Made by a program: the position numbers and the translations under genes. Source: Gluconacetobacter sacchari (GTDB taxonomy: Bacteria > Pseudomonadota > Alphaproteobacteria > Acetobacterales > Acetobacteraceae). Taken from it: a stretch of 64,000 nucleotides of DNA. The stretch covers positions 1 to 64,000 of the forward strand of contig NZ_JABEQJ010000027.1 of NCBI RefSeq assembly GCF_014174255.1, written 5' to 3'. Positions 36,584 through 46,423 of the stretch are shown one piece after another. Each line of letters opens with the position of its first letter. Position 1 is the first letter of the stretch. The notes under the pieces were generated by a model. That model made no database searches. It was not told the origin of the DNA and saw nothing but the letters and a program-made list of their open reading frames with translations.

Positions 36584-38047
36584 GTGCGAGCGCCATGGCA
36601 AGCGGTCAGGTTGGGGTGCCCGAAGCCGGCGCCCGTCACAGCGGTTCAAGCACCCCTCCGCGCCCCCTTCGCGGGCGCTCTCGCCGCCCTGGCCCTGGCG
36701 GGCGCGCTCGCGGCCTGCGACACGATGCCGGAACGGCCGCGGACCGGCCTCGGCAGCCTGGCCGACAATACCCCCCAGGTCGTGATCGCCGGCGAAACGC
36801 TGAATGGCGGCCTGTTGCGGCGCTTCTACGCGCGCCATGATTTCGCGCCGGTATGGACCAGCCGGCGGAAGCAGGCGGATTCGCTCATGGCGGCCGTGCT
36901 GCATGCCGACGACCAGGGGCTGGACCCCGACCTGTTTCACGCCCGCCTGTTGCGGCACGCCGCGACATTATCGCCATTCGACCGTGAATTATTACTGTCG
37001 GACGCCTTTCTTTCCTACGCGGCGGCTCTGGCGGGCGGCGCCGTGCCCGTCGCGCGCCGCAACGAGGACGAGACCCTGGCGCCGGAGCCGGTCGATGTCG
37101 TGGCCGCGCTCGACAAGGCGATCGACAGTCCCGATCCGGCGGCGGCCATCGCCGCGCTGGCGCCCGCGACGCCGGCCTACCGGGCGCTGCGCCAGGCCTT
37201 GCGGCAATGCCGGCCGGCGCCCGCGCGCGGTGAGGCGGGCACGGCGAACTGCCGGCGCACGATCGCGGTCAATCTCGAACGCCAGCGCTGGCTGCCGCGA
37301 AAGCCGCCGCCCGAGCGTGTGCAGGTCAACGTCGCGGACGAGCGGCTGGTCTATTACCGTGACGACCGGCCGGTCTTTTCCACGCGGGTCATCGTCGGGC
37401 AGGACGCGCAGGTCAACCAGAGCCCGGAGTTTCGCGCGACGATCGACGCCAGCTTCTTCAACCCCCCCTGGGTGATCCCGCGCGACATCGCCGCGAAGGA
37501 GATCCTGCCGAAGGTCCGCCGCGACCCCACATATCTGGCGCGCAACCGGATGGTCATGCGCGCCGACGGCGAGATCGAGCAGCAACCCGGCCCCGATGCC
37601 GGGCTGGGCCTGCTGATGTTCGACATGCCCAACCGCTTCGACGTCTACCTGCACGACACGCCGGACCAGTCGCTCTTCCGGCGTGAAAACCGCCGCATCA
37701 GCCATGGATGCATCCGGGTCCAGAACCCGCGCGCCTTCGCGGCGCTGCTGATGCGCCAGTCGCGCGACGCCATCGATCAGGGCATCGCGCAGGGCGGCAC
37801 CACGCGCCACGACCTGCCCGTGCCGGTGCCGGTCTTCGTGATCTACCAGACCGCCTCCGTGGATCCGGACGGCACCCTGCGGTTCCATCCGGATTTCTAC
37901 GATCGCGACGCCGGAATCTGGAAACAGTTGAACAGCCGGCCGCGCGAGCGCCATGCCGTGACCCAGGCCGACGATCGCCCGCTCTCGCCGGAATCCCTCC
38001 AGGTCGCGCTGGGGGCGGCGCCATCGTCGGCCGAACGCGCGGAATGA
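36584..38047 (+). CDS. L,D-transpeptidase (YcbB/LdtD-like), lipoprotein
   Basis: 487 residues. The N-terminal signal ends LALAGALAAC (lipobox), so it is anchored and periplasmic. A peptidoglycan-binding-like/scaffold region (about 60-215) precedes the YkuD catalytic domain (about 225-430), with SHGCIRV supplying the nucleophile Cys376 and the preceding His; DASFFNPPWVIPRDI is the substrate-lid region of the YcbB subgroup. It forms 3-3 crosslinks in peptidoglycan or attaches proteins. GTG 36584 is chosen because GAGGAGG lies 9 bases upstream; the TTG at 36566 overlaps that site. Confidence 0.92.
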   Translation: MRAPWQAVRLGCPKPAPVTAVQAPLRAPFAGALAALALAGALAACDTMPERPRTGLGSLADNTPQVVIAGETLNGGLLRRFYARHDFAPVWTSRRKQADSLMAAVLHADDQGLDPDLFHARLLRHAATLSPFDRELLLSDAFLSYAAALAGGAVPVARRNEDETLAPEPVDVVAALDKAIDSPDPAAAIAALAPATPAYRALRQALRQCRPAPARGEAGTANCRRTIAVNLERQRWLPRKPPPERVQVNVADERLVYYRDDRPVFSTRVIVGQDAQVNQSPEFRATIDASFFNPPWVIPRDIAAKEILPKVRRDPTYLARNRMVMRADGEIEQQPGPDAGLGLLMFDMPNRFDVYLHDTPDQSLFRRENRRISHGCIRVQNPRAFAALLMRQSRDAIDQGIAQGGTTRHDLPVPVPVFVIYQTASVDPDGTLRFHPDFYDRDAGIWKQLNSRPRERHAVTQADDRPLSPESLQVALGAAPSSAERAE

Positions 38048-38077
38048 CGGCCGATGACGGCGCGGTAAGGCCCGGCT

Positions 38078-40306
38078 TCAGTTGAAGCCGACATCGACAC
38101 CGGCGAAGATGCCGAACCCGTCTCCGACCAGTTCGGCGGCGGCATCGCCGTTCGTCGAGGTATAGACCGGCACGACACCCATCGCGTAATGCTTGTTGGC
38201 CAGGTTGTGGAACTGGAGATAGACCCGGCGGTCCTTCTTCGGCCACAGATAGCCGAGCGTATAGCTGTAGATATGATAAGGCGCGGTTCGCGCGCCATTG
38301 TCGTACGACGCGACGATCGAAGACGCCGCCTCGACGTCGAACGTGGTATAGAAGCCGTTCCTGAAATCCGCGTGCAGTTCGCCCTGGTAATAATGCTGCG
38401 GCACGCCGGGCAGGCGGTTATGGCCGAAGACCGGGTCATGATTGTAATGGAAATCCGACCATGTATAGGCCTGCATGTAGGTAATGGTGTTGCCGTTCCA
38501 TCGGAACAGCGTGCCGTCGATGCCCGCTTCGACACCCTGGTGGGTGGTGCGCGAGGCATTGGTGAAGACCGCGCTGTTATAGAGCTGCGACGTCGGCGTG
38601 ACCGCCGAGAGCAGCTCGTTATGCACCGCCGAATGGTAGTAGGACACGGTCCAGTGCTGGCCCCGGACCGTCCCCTCCGTGCCGATCTCGAAGGTCGTCG
38701 CGGTCTGCGGCTCCAGCTTCTGCCAGCCCTCGGTCTGCCCCGTCGCCAGGCCGGAGGTGTAATGCGTGCCCGACAGGAACTGCCAGTCCTGCGCGGACTG
38801 CACGCTGCGGCTCACATTGCCGTACAGGCGGATCTCCGGCGTGAACTGGTAGCGAAATCCCCCGCGCGGCGCGAAATTCAGCGGCGCCGTGCTGAAATGG
38901 TTCCGCACCGGATAGACCACCGATCCGGACCGGGGGTCGTAGCTCAGCCCGCCACCGGCCGTCAGCCAGAAGTTCCTGAATATTTCGGTGTTGTTGCTGA
39001 CATGGAACACCGTGCTGCTGCCGCCGAGCCGCTGCTTGTCGATGAGCGTGCCGATCGGCACGCCGGGATAGGCGGCCTGGCGGCGCACCTGGTTCAGGAA
39101 GTCGCTGCCCGGCAGGTCGCCGGTCGCGTAGAGGCCGGCGGTCGTCTCGGACGTGCGGCCCAGGACCGTGTCGTTCCGCGTGTAGTTCACCACGCCGCTC
39201 AGATAGAAATTATTGTAGATCGACGAGGTATTGCCCAACTGGTGGTCCATCGGCGCGTCGATATAGGTGGCGCCGATCATGATGCGCGAGGCCTCGTCGA
39301 TGCGGATGGTGGTCCGGTTGCCGTAATATTTCGTTCCAGGCTCGATCGTGTAGGTTCCCCATGTGCTATAGGGATATTGGGCCTGTTTCGGATTCTCCCT
39401 GACCTGCGCGCGCGTCAGGTAATAGGGATTGCCCTCGTAGGTCTGGCGGTAGCGGAAGAAGAAGCGCGTATCGACCGAATCGTTGAAACGGTAGCCATAG
39501 TTGAAATTGACGCCGAACGCCGTCGCCTTCGTCTGGTCCTGGAAGCCGGAACGGTAGGAGTTCGTGACGCTGAGATAATAATCCGACCTGCCGATGACCT
39601 TGCCGGAGGAAAGCTGCTCCTTCACATAACCGAAGCTGCCCGCTTCGACGCGCGCCTGATAGGTCTTCGCGTCATAGCCGGTGAAACTATGGAAATCGAT
39701 CAGCCCGCCAAGCTGGAGCGAGCCGCGGTCCAGCCCGTTGCCGCCGCGCAGCACCTCGGTATAGTCGATGCCCAGCGGCTCCATCAGTTCGTTGAACGAG
39801 CCGATGGGCGTGGTCGCCGGCAGGTCGTCGAACAGCACGATGACGCCGGCGCGCGTGGCGTTCGCGCCGACCTGGAGGCCCGACCCGCGGATCGACAGGC
39901 GCAGATCGTCCGATCCGGCCGGCGCCTGCGCGTACACGCCGGGCTGATAGCTCAGCAGGTCGGCCGAGGTCGCGTTGCGCTGCTTCAGCACCATCTTCGA
40001 ATCGATGATGTTGGTCCCACCGGGAATCGAAAGAAGCCGCGCCCCCGCCCGGCGGATCGGGGCCAGGCGCGCGGCCTTCACATCCACCTTTTCCGTGTCC
40101 GACGTGCTGGCGCCGCCCATATACATGCCGCCCATGCCGTCATCCGCGCCCGTCGCGGCGGGCGCGGCGGGCATGGCCATGCCCGCCGACTGGGCCCGGG
40201 CGCTATCGGGGCTTTCGAACGACACCGACCCCAGCAGCAGCGTGGCCAGTGATTTCGTCATCATATTTTTCATCGATCCGTAACGTTTCCCGTCGTGAGA
40301 AGGCAT
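38078..40306 (-). CDS. TonB-dependent receptor, next to sulfonate/nitrate-type ABC genes
   Basis: 742 residues. Signal peptide near MKNMMTKSLATLLLGSVSFE, a Met/Gly-rich linker (GMGGMYMGGAS) unusual for the family, then a plug domain (SADLLSYQPGVYAQAPAGSD, LRLSIRGSG) and a beta-barrel ending in FGIFAGVDVGFN with C-terminal aromatic. It imports a ligand across the outer membrane using TonB energy. It is similar in layout to FecA-type receptors, but the ligand is unknown. It is last in a leftward cluster after ABC genes, 100 bases away. ATG 40306 has AGGA 6 bases upstream; ATG 40273 is the alternative. The Met-rich linker might bind a metal. Confidence 0.88.
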   Translation of the reverse strand: MPSHDGKRYGSMKNMMTKSLATLLLGSVSFESPDSARAQSAGMAMPAAPAATGADDGMGGMYMGGASTSDTEKVDVKAARLAPIRRAGARLLSIPGGTNIIDSKMVLKQRNATSADLLSYQPGVYAQAPAGSDDLRLSIRGSGLQVGANATRAGVIVLFDDLPATTPIGSFNELMEPLGIDYTEVLRGGNGLDRGSLQLGGLIDFHSFTGYDAKTYQARVEAGSFGYVKEQLSSGKVIGRSDYYLSVTNSYRSGFQDQTKATAFGVNFNYGYRFNDSVDTRFFFRYRQTYEGNPYYLTRAQVRENPKQAQYPYSTWGTYTIEPGTKYYGNRTTIRIDEASRIMIGATYIDAPMDHQLGNTSSIYNNFYLSGVVNYTRNDTVLGRTSETTAGLYATGDLPGSDFLNQVRRQAAYPGVPIGTLIDKQRLGGSSTVFHVSNNTEIFRNFWLTAGGGLSYDPRSGSVVYPVRNHFSTAPLNFAPRGGFRYQFTPEIRLYGNVSRSVQSAQDWQFLSGTHYTSGLATGQTEGWQKLEPQTATTFEIGTEGTVRGQHWTVSYYHSAVHNELLSAVTPTSQLYNSAVFTNASRTTHQGVEAGIDGTLFRWNGNTITYMQAYTWSDFHYNHDPVFGHNRLPGVPQHYYQGELHADFRNGFYTTFDVEAASSIVASYDNGARTAPYHIYSYTLGYLWPKKDRRVYLQFHNLANKHYAMGVVPVYTSTNGDAAAELVGDGFGIFAGVDVGFN

Positions 40307-40406
40307 GATCCGTCCTGTCCGAAACGTCCGTGTTGCATGCGACAGTCCTGATGGGCGCGTCAGGGCCGACATCGGCCCGCATGCCCGGCCGCGCGCGATC
40401 CGGCGC

Positions 40407-41195
40407 TCATCGCGCGAATTCCTCGCCATGCCCGAGCGCGATCAGGATCTCCCGGCGCCGGGCGATGAAGGCCGGGTCGTCGCGCAGGCGCGGAAAGGGC
40501 AATCCATTGTCGATATCGCGGATGATGCGGGCCGGGCGGGGCGAAAACACCAGCACCCGGGTGGCCAGCAGCAGCGCTTCCTCCACGTCGTGCGTCACCA
40601 GGACGGTGGTGAAGGCATGTCGCCGCGCCAGCGCCAGCAATTCCTCCTGCATCGTCATGCGCGTCAGCGAGTCCAGCTTGCCGAAGGGCTCGTCGAGCAG
40701 CAGCACGCGCGGATGATTGACCAGCGCCCGCGCGAAGGACGCGCGCTGCGCCATGCCGCCGGAGAGTTCATGCGGATACGCCCCGGCGAAATCGCCCAGC
40801 CCGACCAGGCGCAGCGCCCGGCCCACGCGCTCCAGCCCGTCGCGGATGCCGCGTGCCTGGAGCCCGTAGGCGACATTGGCCTCCACCGTGCGCCACGGCA
40901 GCAGCAGCGGGTCCTGGAACATCAGCAGCCGGCTGGGGTCCGGCCCGGCGACGCGGACATGATCGACCCCGATCCGCCCGGCGCCGGGCGCGTCCAGCCC
41001 GGCGACCAGCCGCAGCAGGGTCGATTTGCCGCATCCGCTCGGCCCCAGCAGGGCAACGGTCTCGCCGGCCGCAACATCGAAGCTCACGTCGTCGAGAACC
41101 GGCAGCCGCCGTGCCGCGTCGCCAAAGGCGTGCGACACGGCCCGCACCTGCACCGACGCGCCGGCGGCGGGCGTGGCCATCGCGGCGCTCACCAT
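40407..41195 (-). CDS. ABC transporter ATPase (SsuB/TauB/NrtD type)
   Basis: 262 residues. Walker A GPSGCGKST, Q-loop LMFQDPLLLPW, signature LSGGMAQRA, Walker B VLLLDEPFGKLD, switch VTHDVEEALLLA. The Q-loop QDPLLLPW is characteristic of the nitrate/sulfonate/taurine group. It energises uptake through the adjacent permease, whose stop it overlaps by 7 bases. Substrate not fixed by sequence. Confidence 0.92.
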   Translation of the reverse strand: MVSAAMATPAAGASVQVRAVSHAFGDAARRLPVLDDVSFDVAAGETVALLGPSGCGKSTLLRLVAGLDAPGAGRIGVDHVRVAGPDPSRLLMFQDPLLLPWRTVEANVAYGLQARGIRDGLERVGRALRLVGLGDFAGAYPHELSGGMAQRASFARALVNHPRVLLLDEPFGKLDSLTRMTMQEELLALARRHAFTTVLVTHDVEEALLLATRVLVFSPRPARIIRDIDNGLPFPRLRDDPAFIARRREILIALGHGEEFAR

Positions 41196-42133
41196 TGCAC
41201 CGTCTCCCGGTTCCAGCGCAGCGCGCGCCGCCGCGCGGCGAACAGCGCCATCGTCAGGCCCGAGAACAGGACCGACATCACCGCCAGCGCCGCGTAGAGG
41301 TTGGCATAGGCCGCCCAGCCCTGCGCCCATTGCAGGTACCAGCCCAGCCCCGCCTTGGCGCCCAGCATCTCCGCCACGATCAGGACGATGAACGACGCCC
41401 CCAGCCCCATGAACAGGCCGACGAACAGATGCGGCAGGGTCGCCGGGATCACGATCGTGCGGATCAGGAAACCGTTCGACGCGCCCAGCGTGCGTCCCAC
41501 GTCATACAGGCGGGAATCGACCAGCGTCACGCCCGATGCCGTCAGCACGGCGACGGGAAACGCCGTGGCCAGCGCGATCAGGAAGATGCTGGCGCTCGCG
41601 ATCGTCGGGAAGACGAACAGGGCGACCGGCAGCCACGCGATGGACGGCAACGGCCCCAGCAGCCGGATGACCGGGTGCCCCCAGTAGCGCGCCTCCGGCG
41701 ACCACCCCATCGCCAGCCCGGCCAGGAACCCCGTCACGGCCCCGAGCGCGAAACCGGGAACCAGGATCAGCAGCGAACTGAAGACGCTCTGCGCCAGCCG
41801 CGCGGAATCGACGCGATAGACATCCAGCACCGCCTGCGGCGACGGAAAGAACGGCAGCGGCAGCCACCCGGTCTTGGCGGTCACGATCTCCCACGCCGCG
41901 ACCGCCACGCCCAGCGCGGCGACGCGCCGTCCCTGATGCGCCACCGGCGCGAACCAGGCGAACCGCCCGGCCAGCGCGGCCAGCCCGCACAGGACCGCGA
42001 CCGCCGCCGCCAGTTCGACCAGCGGCCGGCCGGCGGGCACGCGCCCGTGGTCGGCCAGCAGGCCGGTGACGGCGGCGGCGGCGGCCCACGCCGCCACGCC
42101 GGCGGCAAACGCGCGGCGCGGCGCGTCAGACAT
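41189..42133 (-). CDS. ABC transporter permease (SsuC/TauC type), extended N-terminus
   Basis: 314 residues. The C-terminal 200 residues are the usual BPD transport fold with the coupling loop region GRTLGASNGFLIRTIVIPATLPHLF. The first about 75 residues add two extra hydrophobic helices (AAGVAAWAAAAAVTGLLAD; LVELAAAVAVLCGLAALAG) beyond the standard SsuC size of 260. It pairs with the ATPase and binding protein, overlapping both (7 and 8 bases). Confidence 0.9.
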   Translation of the reverse strand: MSDAPRRAFAAGVAAWAAAAAVTGLLADHGRVPAGRPLVELAAAVAVLCGLAALAGRFAWFAPVAHQGRRVAALGVAVAAWEIVTAKTGWLPLPFFPSPQAVLDVYRVDSARLAQSVFSSLLILVPGFALGAVTGFLAGLAMGWSPEARYWGHPVIRLLGPLPSIAWLPVALFVFPTIASASIFLIALATAFPVAVLTASGVTLVDSRLYDVGRTLGASNGFLIRTIVIPATLPHLFVGLFMGLGASFIVLIVAEMLGAKAGLGWYLQWAQGWAAYANLYAALAVMSVLFSGLTMALFAARRRALRWNRETVQW

Positions 42134-43226
42134 GCGCCGCCTCCCTGCGCGTCACGTCGTCGACGATGTCCCGCGCGAACGCCCGCGGATCGAGATCGCG
42201 GCTCATCACGCCGATGGTCTTGAGCTGCGCGGCATAGAACGCCACCTCGGCCGCCAGGTCGTGCCCCAGCGGATGCATGTGGTGCGTCTGCATCCGCAGC
42301 ACGGCGGCGATCTCCCCGACCGGCGCCTTGACCGCGCCATAGCGCGCGAAGGCCCGCGCCACCCGCATCGGGTCGGCGGCGCAGATCTCCGCCGCCTGCA
42401 CCATGGCGTCGACCAGCGCCAGCACGGCCGGCCGGTCGCGCCGCAGCAGCGTGTTGCTCGCCGCCACCACGCAGCACACCCGCCCCTGCCACGGCGCGGA
42501 CAGGTTGGACAGGATCTCGACCAGGTCCCCGCCCGAGCGCATCTGCGCCAGATACATCAGCGGATCGGAATCGGCATAAGCCTGGATCTCGCCCTTCATC
42601 AGCGCGGCTTCCAGCAGCGGCGCCGGATAGACCCGCCACGCCACGTCCCGCAGCGGATCGACGCCGTTCTCCTTCAGCAGCAGCGCGAAGGTGTTGTAGG
42701 CAAAGCCGGTGGCATCCGCGATGCCGATGGTCCTGCCGCGCAGGCTGGCGACATCATCGCTCACCCCGGCGCGGCGCGAGCCGACCATGCGCATGCAGCC
42801 GCCATGCGTTCCCGCGACCAGTTTCAGGTCGAACCCCTGTTCCAGCGGCCGCATGAACTGCATGATCATGCCGGCGCCCAGGTCGACCTTTCCGGTCGCC
42901 ACCGCTTCCAGCAGCGTCGGCGTATCGCTCCAGTTGGTGAATTCGACCTTCAGCCCGCGATCGCGATACAGCCCGATCTGCTCGGCCAGGATCAGCGGCG
43001 CGACGCAGGGCGCATTGACCGGCAGCGACAGCTTCACGATACGCAGCCCGTCCGCGGTGCGCGGCAGCGGCCGCGGGCCGGACCGGCGCGCGGCCAGCAC
43101 CGTGCCGCCCGCCAGCGTCGCCAGCGCGCCCAGCACCAGGCCGCGGCGCCCCCGGCGCGCACCCGCCCCGGGTGGCGGCGGTTCGGCAATGTCGTCGAAC
43201 GGAGCGCGATCCGATGGATGGGGCAT
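42126..43226 (-). CDS. ABC transporter substrate-binding protein (NMT1/SsuA-like)
   Basis: 366 residues. An Arg-rich N-terminus precedes a hydrophobic signal (GLVLGALATLAGGTVLA), with a possible Tat character (ARRGRRGL) lacking the full motif. Mature NMT1/SsuA fold: LPVNAPCVAPLILAEQIGLY, ATGKVDLGAGMIMQFMRPLE, IGIADATGFAYNTFALLLKE. It captures a ligand in the periplasm. The group covers sulfonates, nitrate, taurine and pyrimidine precursors. ATG 43226 is preferred to 43289. First of the SBP-permease-ATPase operon. Confidence 0.88.
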   Translation of the reverse strand: MPHPSDRAPFDDIAEPPPPGAGARRGRRGLVLGALATLAGGTVLAARRSGPRPLPRTADGLRIVKLSLPVNAPCVAPLILAEQIGLYRDRGLKVEFTNWSDTPTLLEAVATGKVDLGAGMIMQFMRPLEQGFDLKLVAGTHGGCMRMVGSRRAGVSDDVASLRGRTIGIADATGFAYNTFALLLKENGVDPLRDVAWRVYPAPLLEAALMKGEIQAYADSDPLMYLAQMRSGGDLVEILSNLSAPWQGRVCCVVAASNTLLRRDRPAVLALVDAMVQAAEICAADPMRVARAFARYGAVKAPVGEIAAVLRMQTHHMHPLGHDLAAEVAFYAAQLKTIGVMSRDLDPRAFARDIVDDVTRREAAHV

Positions 43227-43315
43227 GACGCGGCTCAACTCCAGGGATGTGGCGGCGGCCCGTGGCCCACGGGCCGCAATCGCCGGCAATTCGTGTCAGC
43301 CCGCATCGCGGGCGG

Positions 43316-43654
43316 TCAGGGCGTCAGGACCCGTTGCCCGGCGCTGCGGCGAACCAGTTCGCCATGCGGCGCGTGAATGCGGCCGCACAATGCGTCCCGA
43401 TGACATCGCTCCAGCGGATTGCGCGCGCTCAGCCCCGCATTGCCCGCCAGGGACAGCAGGTGCAGGGTCAGGTCCGCCGCGCCGTCGATCACCCGGGCCT
43501 TGACGACCGCCGCCGCGCGATCCGCCGCGTCGGCCCGGCCGGCAACGATGGCGCCCAGCGATGCCGCCCGTGCCAGGATATCGTCGTTTGCCCCACGCGG
43601 CGCGACGACACGGGAAGGAGGGATCGAAGACATCAGGCCACCCGTCACAGACAT
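43316..43654 (-). CDS. Acyl-CoA-dehydrogenase-like (SfnB/DszC) C-terminal stub
   Basis: 112 residues. VKARVIDGAADLTLHLLSLA and GLSARNPLERCHRDALCGRI, HAPHGELV resemble the last helical domain of flavin monooxygenases of the acyl-CoA dehydrogenase fold (SfnB, DszC) used to release sulfite from organosulfur compounds. The other about 280 residues are missing and the upstream 190 bases are AT-rich and non-coding, so this is either a decayed gene or a small stand-alone helper. Its place beside a sulfonate-type ABC transporter makes a sulfur-scavenging origin likely. Similarity is judged by eye and is moderate. Confidence 0.5.
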   Translation of the reverse strand: MSVTGGLMSSIPPSRVVAPRGANDDILARAASLGAIVAGRADAADRAAAVVKARVIDGAADLTLHLLSLAGNAGLSARNPLERCHRDALCGRIHAPHGELVRRSAGQRVLTP

Positions 43655-43741
43655 CCGCGCGACCGCACGAAATCACGCATTTTTAAATAACATATTTGCG
43701 GTGTTAAATTTTCATATCACGAAAATTCCTAACGTACAGGC

Positions 43742-43763
43742 ATTACATATTCAAGTATGTAAT
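43742..43763. promoter_or_regulatory. Perfect inverted repeat, candidate operator
   Basis: ATTACATA-TTCAAG-TATGTAAT: 8-base perfect arms with a 6-base centre in an AT-rich gap (43655-43842) between the TonB receptor's stop and the stub/ABC genes that it precedes by 88 bases. There is no U-run in the leftward direction, so a regulator site is likelier than a terminator. Confidence 0.5.
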
Positions 43764-43842
43764 TTTAATTTTGTACAATATTCCGGGTCATGACGGTAAA
43801 TTCAATCATGAATAATAGTGAAATATGGGCGGGCGAAACCGG

Positions 43843-46131
43843 TCAGAACCGGGCCTTCAGGCTGCCGACCCACGTCCGCATCATGAACGGGTGATAGAGG
43901 TAATATCGCGCATTGTTCACGTTATCGACGCCGACATCCAGCGTCAGGCGCTGCGTCAGCCCGTACCGCACATGCAGGTCGGCCACCAGGAAACCGTCGA
44001 ACGCCCCGAACACGTGCCCCACCCGGTCGGTATTGTCGATCGTCGACGCCACCCGGCCCTGGTAGCGCAGCGATCCCGTCAGATCGAGGCGCGCCGTCGC
44101 GTGCCAGGTCAGTTGCAGCGTATCGCGCCATGCCGGCACATAGGGCACATGCTTGCCCGCCGCCATGGTGCCGGTCGCGCTGACGAAGCCGGGGTCGGAC
44201 AGGATGCGGGAATCGACATAGGTGACGCTGTTGCTCAGATCGATGTCCCGGCCGAGCAGGTTCTGCTTCTGCACGACGCATTCCACGCCACGGTTGCGGA
44301 TGGCCGTGACGTTCTGGTTGGTCGTCACATACACGGCGTCCAGCATCGTCATCTGCGAGATCAGCGCGTCATGGGTGTTTTCCTGGAACAGCGACAGGCG
44401 GACCACGCTGTCCGCCGTCCGCCGCTCGATGGACGCCTCGCCCGACAGCACCCGCTCGGGCGCCAGGTCGGCATTGGGCAGCGCGTAGGTGATCCCGGTG
44501 GACACGATCTGATAGAGTTCGGAGACGGTGGGAAAGCGCCAGGCCTCGCCGAACGACAGTTTCGCCTCCCAGAGCGGATCGATCCGCCAGGCCAGCGTCG
44601 CCTTGGGCGAGACATGCGCGGCATGCACGCGCGGCCGCGCCTGCCCGACCGTGCCGGCCAGGTTATAGCCGCCGAAGGCCTGCCAGAATTCCATGCGTCC
44701 GCCGGCCGTCAGCGTCCAGCCGGGCAGGACATGCCAGGCATCCTGGGCCCATGCCGCCTCGGTCTGCGTCGTGCCCCGCCCCAGCGTCTTGAACGTGCCG
44801 TTGCCATGGGTCGCCGAGGCCTGCCAGTCATTGGTGTCATAGGTCGGGTTTTCCAGCATATACCGGTCCCAGTGGCCGCCGAAGCTGACTTCGTGGGCCG
44901 CATCCGGCCGCCAGGTCGCCCGCCCGTCCGCCGTCTTCCACCCGCTGCCGGCCATGCTGGCGATCGCCCCGCCCGGCGTGAGCGCCGTCCCGGCCAGGAC
45001 CCCGGCCGGATTGCGCTGCCAGTCGTGCAGATAATCATAGGCGGTGAAGACGCCCTCGCCATCCCAGGTGCCCCGCGTGTCCGTCCGCAGTGCGACCATG
45101 TTCGACAGATGGGCGGCGCCGAGCGTGTAGATCCCGTTAGCGAAGCCGCCGATCCCGCCATAGGTCGCCGCGCCGGCGGCGGTACGCAGATAGGTCTGCG
45201 CGCGTGACCGCCCGTCATCCGTCCAATAGCCGACCATGTAGGTCGCGCGCAGCCAGTCCGTGATGTCGTAGGCGAGGCGGCCGGTGACGGTGTTCATCGT
45301 CACATGCTGCAATCCGCTCGCCCCGGCCACGTTCGCAACGGCGCCGGTCTTGCTCAGGGCGGGTATCGCGCCCCGGGGCATCGCCGCCGTGGTCACGAAG
45401 AACAGCGGCTGGGTCAGGCTTTCTTCCCGGTTCGCGCTGACGAACCACGACAGGCGGCCGATCCGGTCGCCCAGCGTCACCGCCGTGGTCGCGGTGCCAT
45501 AGGTTCCATGCGTCCTGTAGCCGGCATAGGTCTGCGCGCCGCCGCCCTGGCGGATCGTCGCCTCGAAATGATCGGGCATCCGCGTGGTGATCAGGATGAC
45601 GCCGCCCATCGCATTGCCGGGATAGGCGGCGGCGAACGGCCCGTACAGAACGTCGATCCGCTCGATCTGCTCGGGCGCCACCATGCCCCAGCGCGGGCCG
45701 CCACTGGTATTGTTGTTCGAGATCAGCGCGCTGATCGGCGCGTCGTCGACATAGACCAGGCTGCGCGCGCTGGAATTGACGCCCCAGGTCCGGGTCTCGA
45801 CCGTGGCCTGCGTATCGCCGGCATTGCGCTTGCGCAGCATGATGCTGGGCAGGTATTTCAGCGCGTCCTCGGTATCGACCATGTTGACGGTGCTGTCGAT
45901 CTTCTGGCGGGAGATCCCCGCCCGGGTCTGCGGCAGAGCCAGCCGGCGCGCGATCGCCGGCCCCGCCGCGCGGATCACCGCGATGCGCTCGGCGGCCGAT
46001 GCCGGGACGTCCGGCGGCGCGGCGTGACCGGCGCGCGGCGGCAGGCAGGCAAGGGCGACCAGCCCCGCGCGGGTCGCTCGCCCGCCAACGGCGCTTCGTG
46101 CTCCAGATCCACGCGGTCTACCCATAAACAC
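43843..46131 (-). CDS. TonB-dependent receptor
   Basis: 762 residues. Short signal region (RAGLVALACLPPRAGHA), plug (DALKYLPSIMLRKRNAG, VYVDDAPISALI, ERIDVLYGPFAAAYPGNAMG, a classic plug end), then a 22-strand barrel ending MRTWVGSLKARF. Outer-membrane importer of an iron complex, vitamin or other ligand; ligand unknown. The GTG start at 46131 could instead be ATG 46125. It is upstream, on the same strand, of the sulfonate-type genes but separated by 188 AT-rich bases, so probably its own unit. Confidence 0.88.
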   Translation of the reverse strand: MFMGRPRGSGARSAVGGRATRAGLVALACLPPRAGHAAPPDVPASAAERIAVIRAAGPAIARRLALPQTRAGISRQKIDSTVNMVDTEDALKYLPSIMLRKRNAGDTQATVETRTWGVNSSARSLVYVDDAPISALISNNNTSGGPRWGMVAPEQIERIDVLYGPFAAAYPGNAMGGVILITTRMPDHFEATIRQGGGAQTYAGYRTHGTYGTATTAVTLGDRIGRLSWFVSANREESLTQPLFFVTTAAMPRGAIPALSKTGAVANVAGASGLQHVTMNTVTGRLAYDITDWLRATYMVGYWTDDGRSRAQTYLRTAAGAATYGGIGGFANGIYTLGAAHLSNMVALRTDTRGTWDGEGVFTAYDYLHDWQRNPAGVLAGTALTPGGAIASMAGSGWKTADGRATWRPDAAHEVSFGGHWDRYMLENPTYDTNDWQASATHGNGTFKTLGRGTTQTEAAWAQDAWHVLPGWTLTAGGRMEFWQAFGGYNLAGTVGQARPRVHAAHVSPKATLAWRIDPLWEAKLSFGEAWRFPTVSELYQIVSTGITYALPNADLAPERVLSGEASIERRTADSVVRLSLFQENTHDALISQMTMLDAVYVTTNQNVTAIRNRGVECVVQKQNLLGRDIDLSNSVTYVDSRILSDPGFVSATGTMAAGKHVPYVPAWRDTLQLTWHATARLDLTGSLRYQGRVASTIDNTDRVGHVFGAFDGFLVADLHVRYGLTQRLTLDVGVDNVNNARYYLYHPFMMRTWVGSLKARF

Positions 46132-46423
46132 GATCTCATGACGATGGTTCTGACGGTCACGTCAAAATCCAACCATGCCCCGCCCTATTTTACAAGCTGG
46201 CGACAGAAATTGGAAACCATCCCAATAAAATACTCATGATGAATCGTGAATTCAGGAGCCGCCAATCCCGACCCGCGTCGGCACCCGCGCATTCTCCCAT
46301 CTGCCCGCCCCATGGTTTCCCCCGCGTGCCCGGCTTGCGGTTGCCCCGGGGGGCACTCATGTCTTTCCCGCCGGGCGCCTCACGCCTCACGGCCAGGACG
46401 CGCGGAAAAAGCAGGAGGAGACC

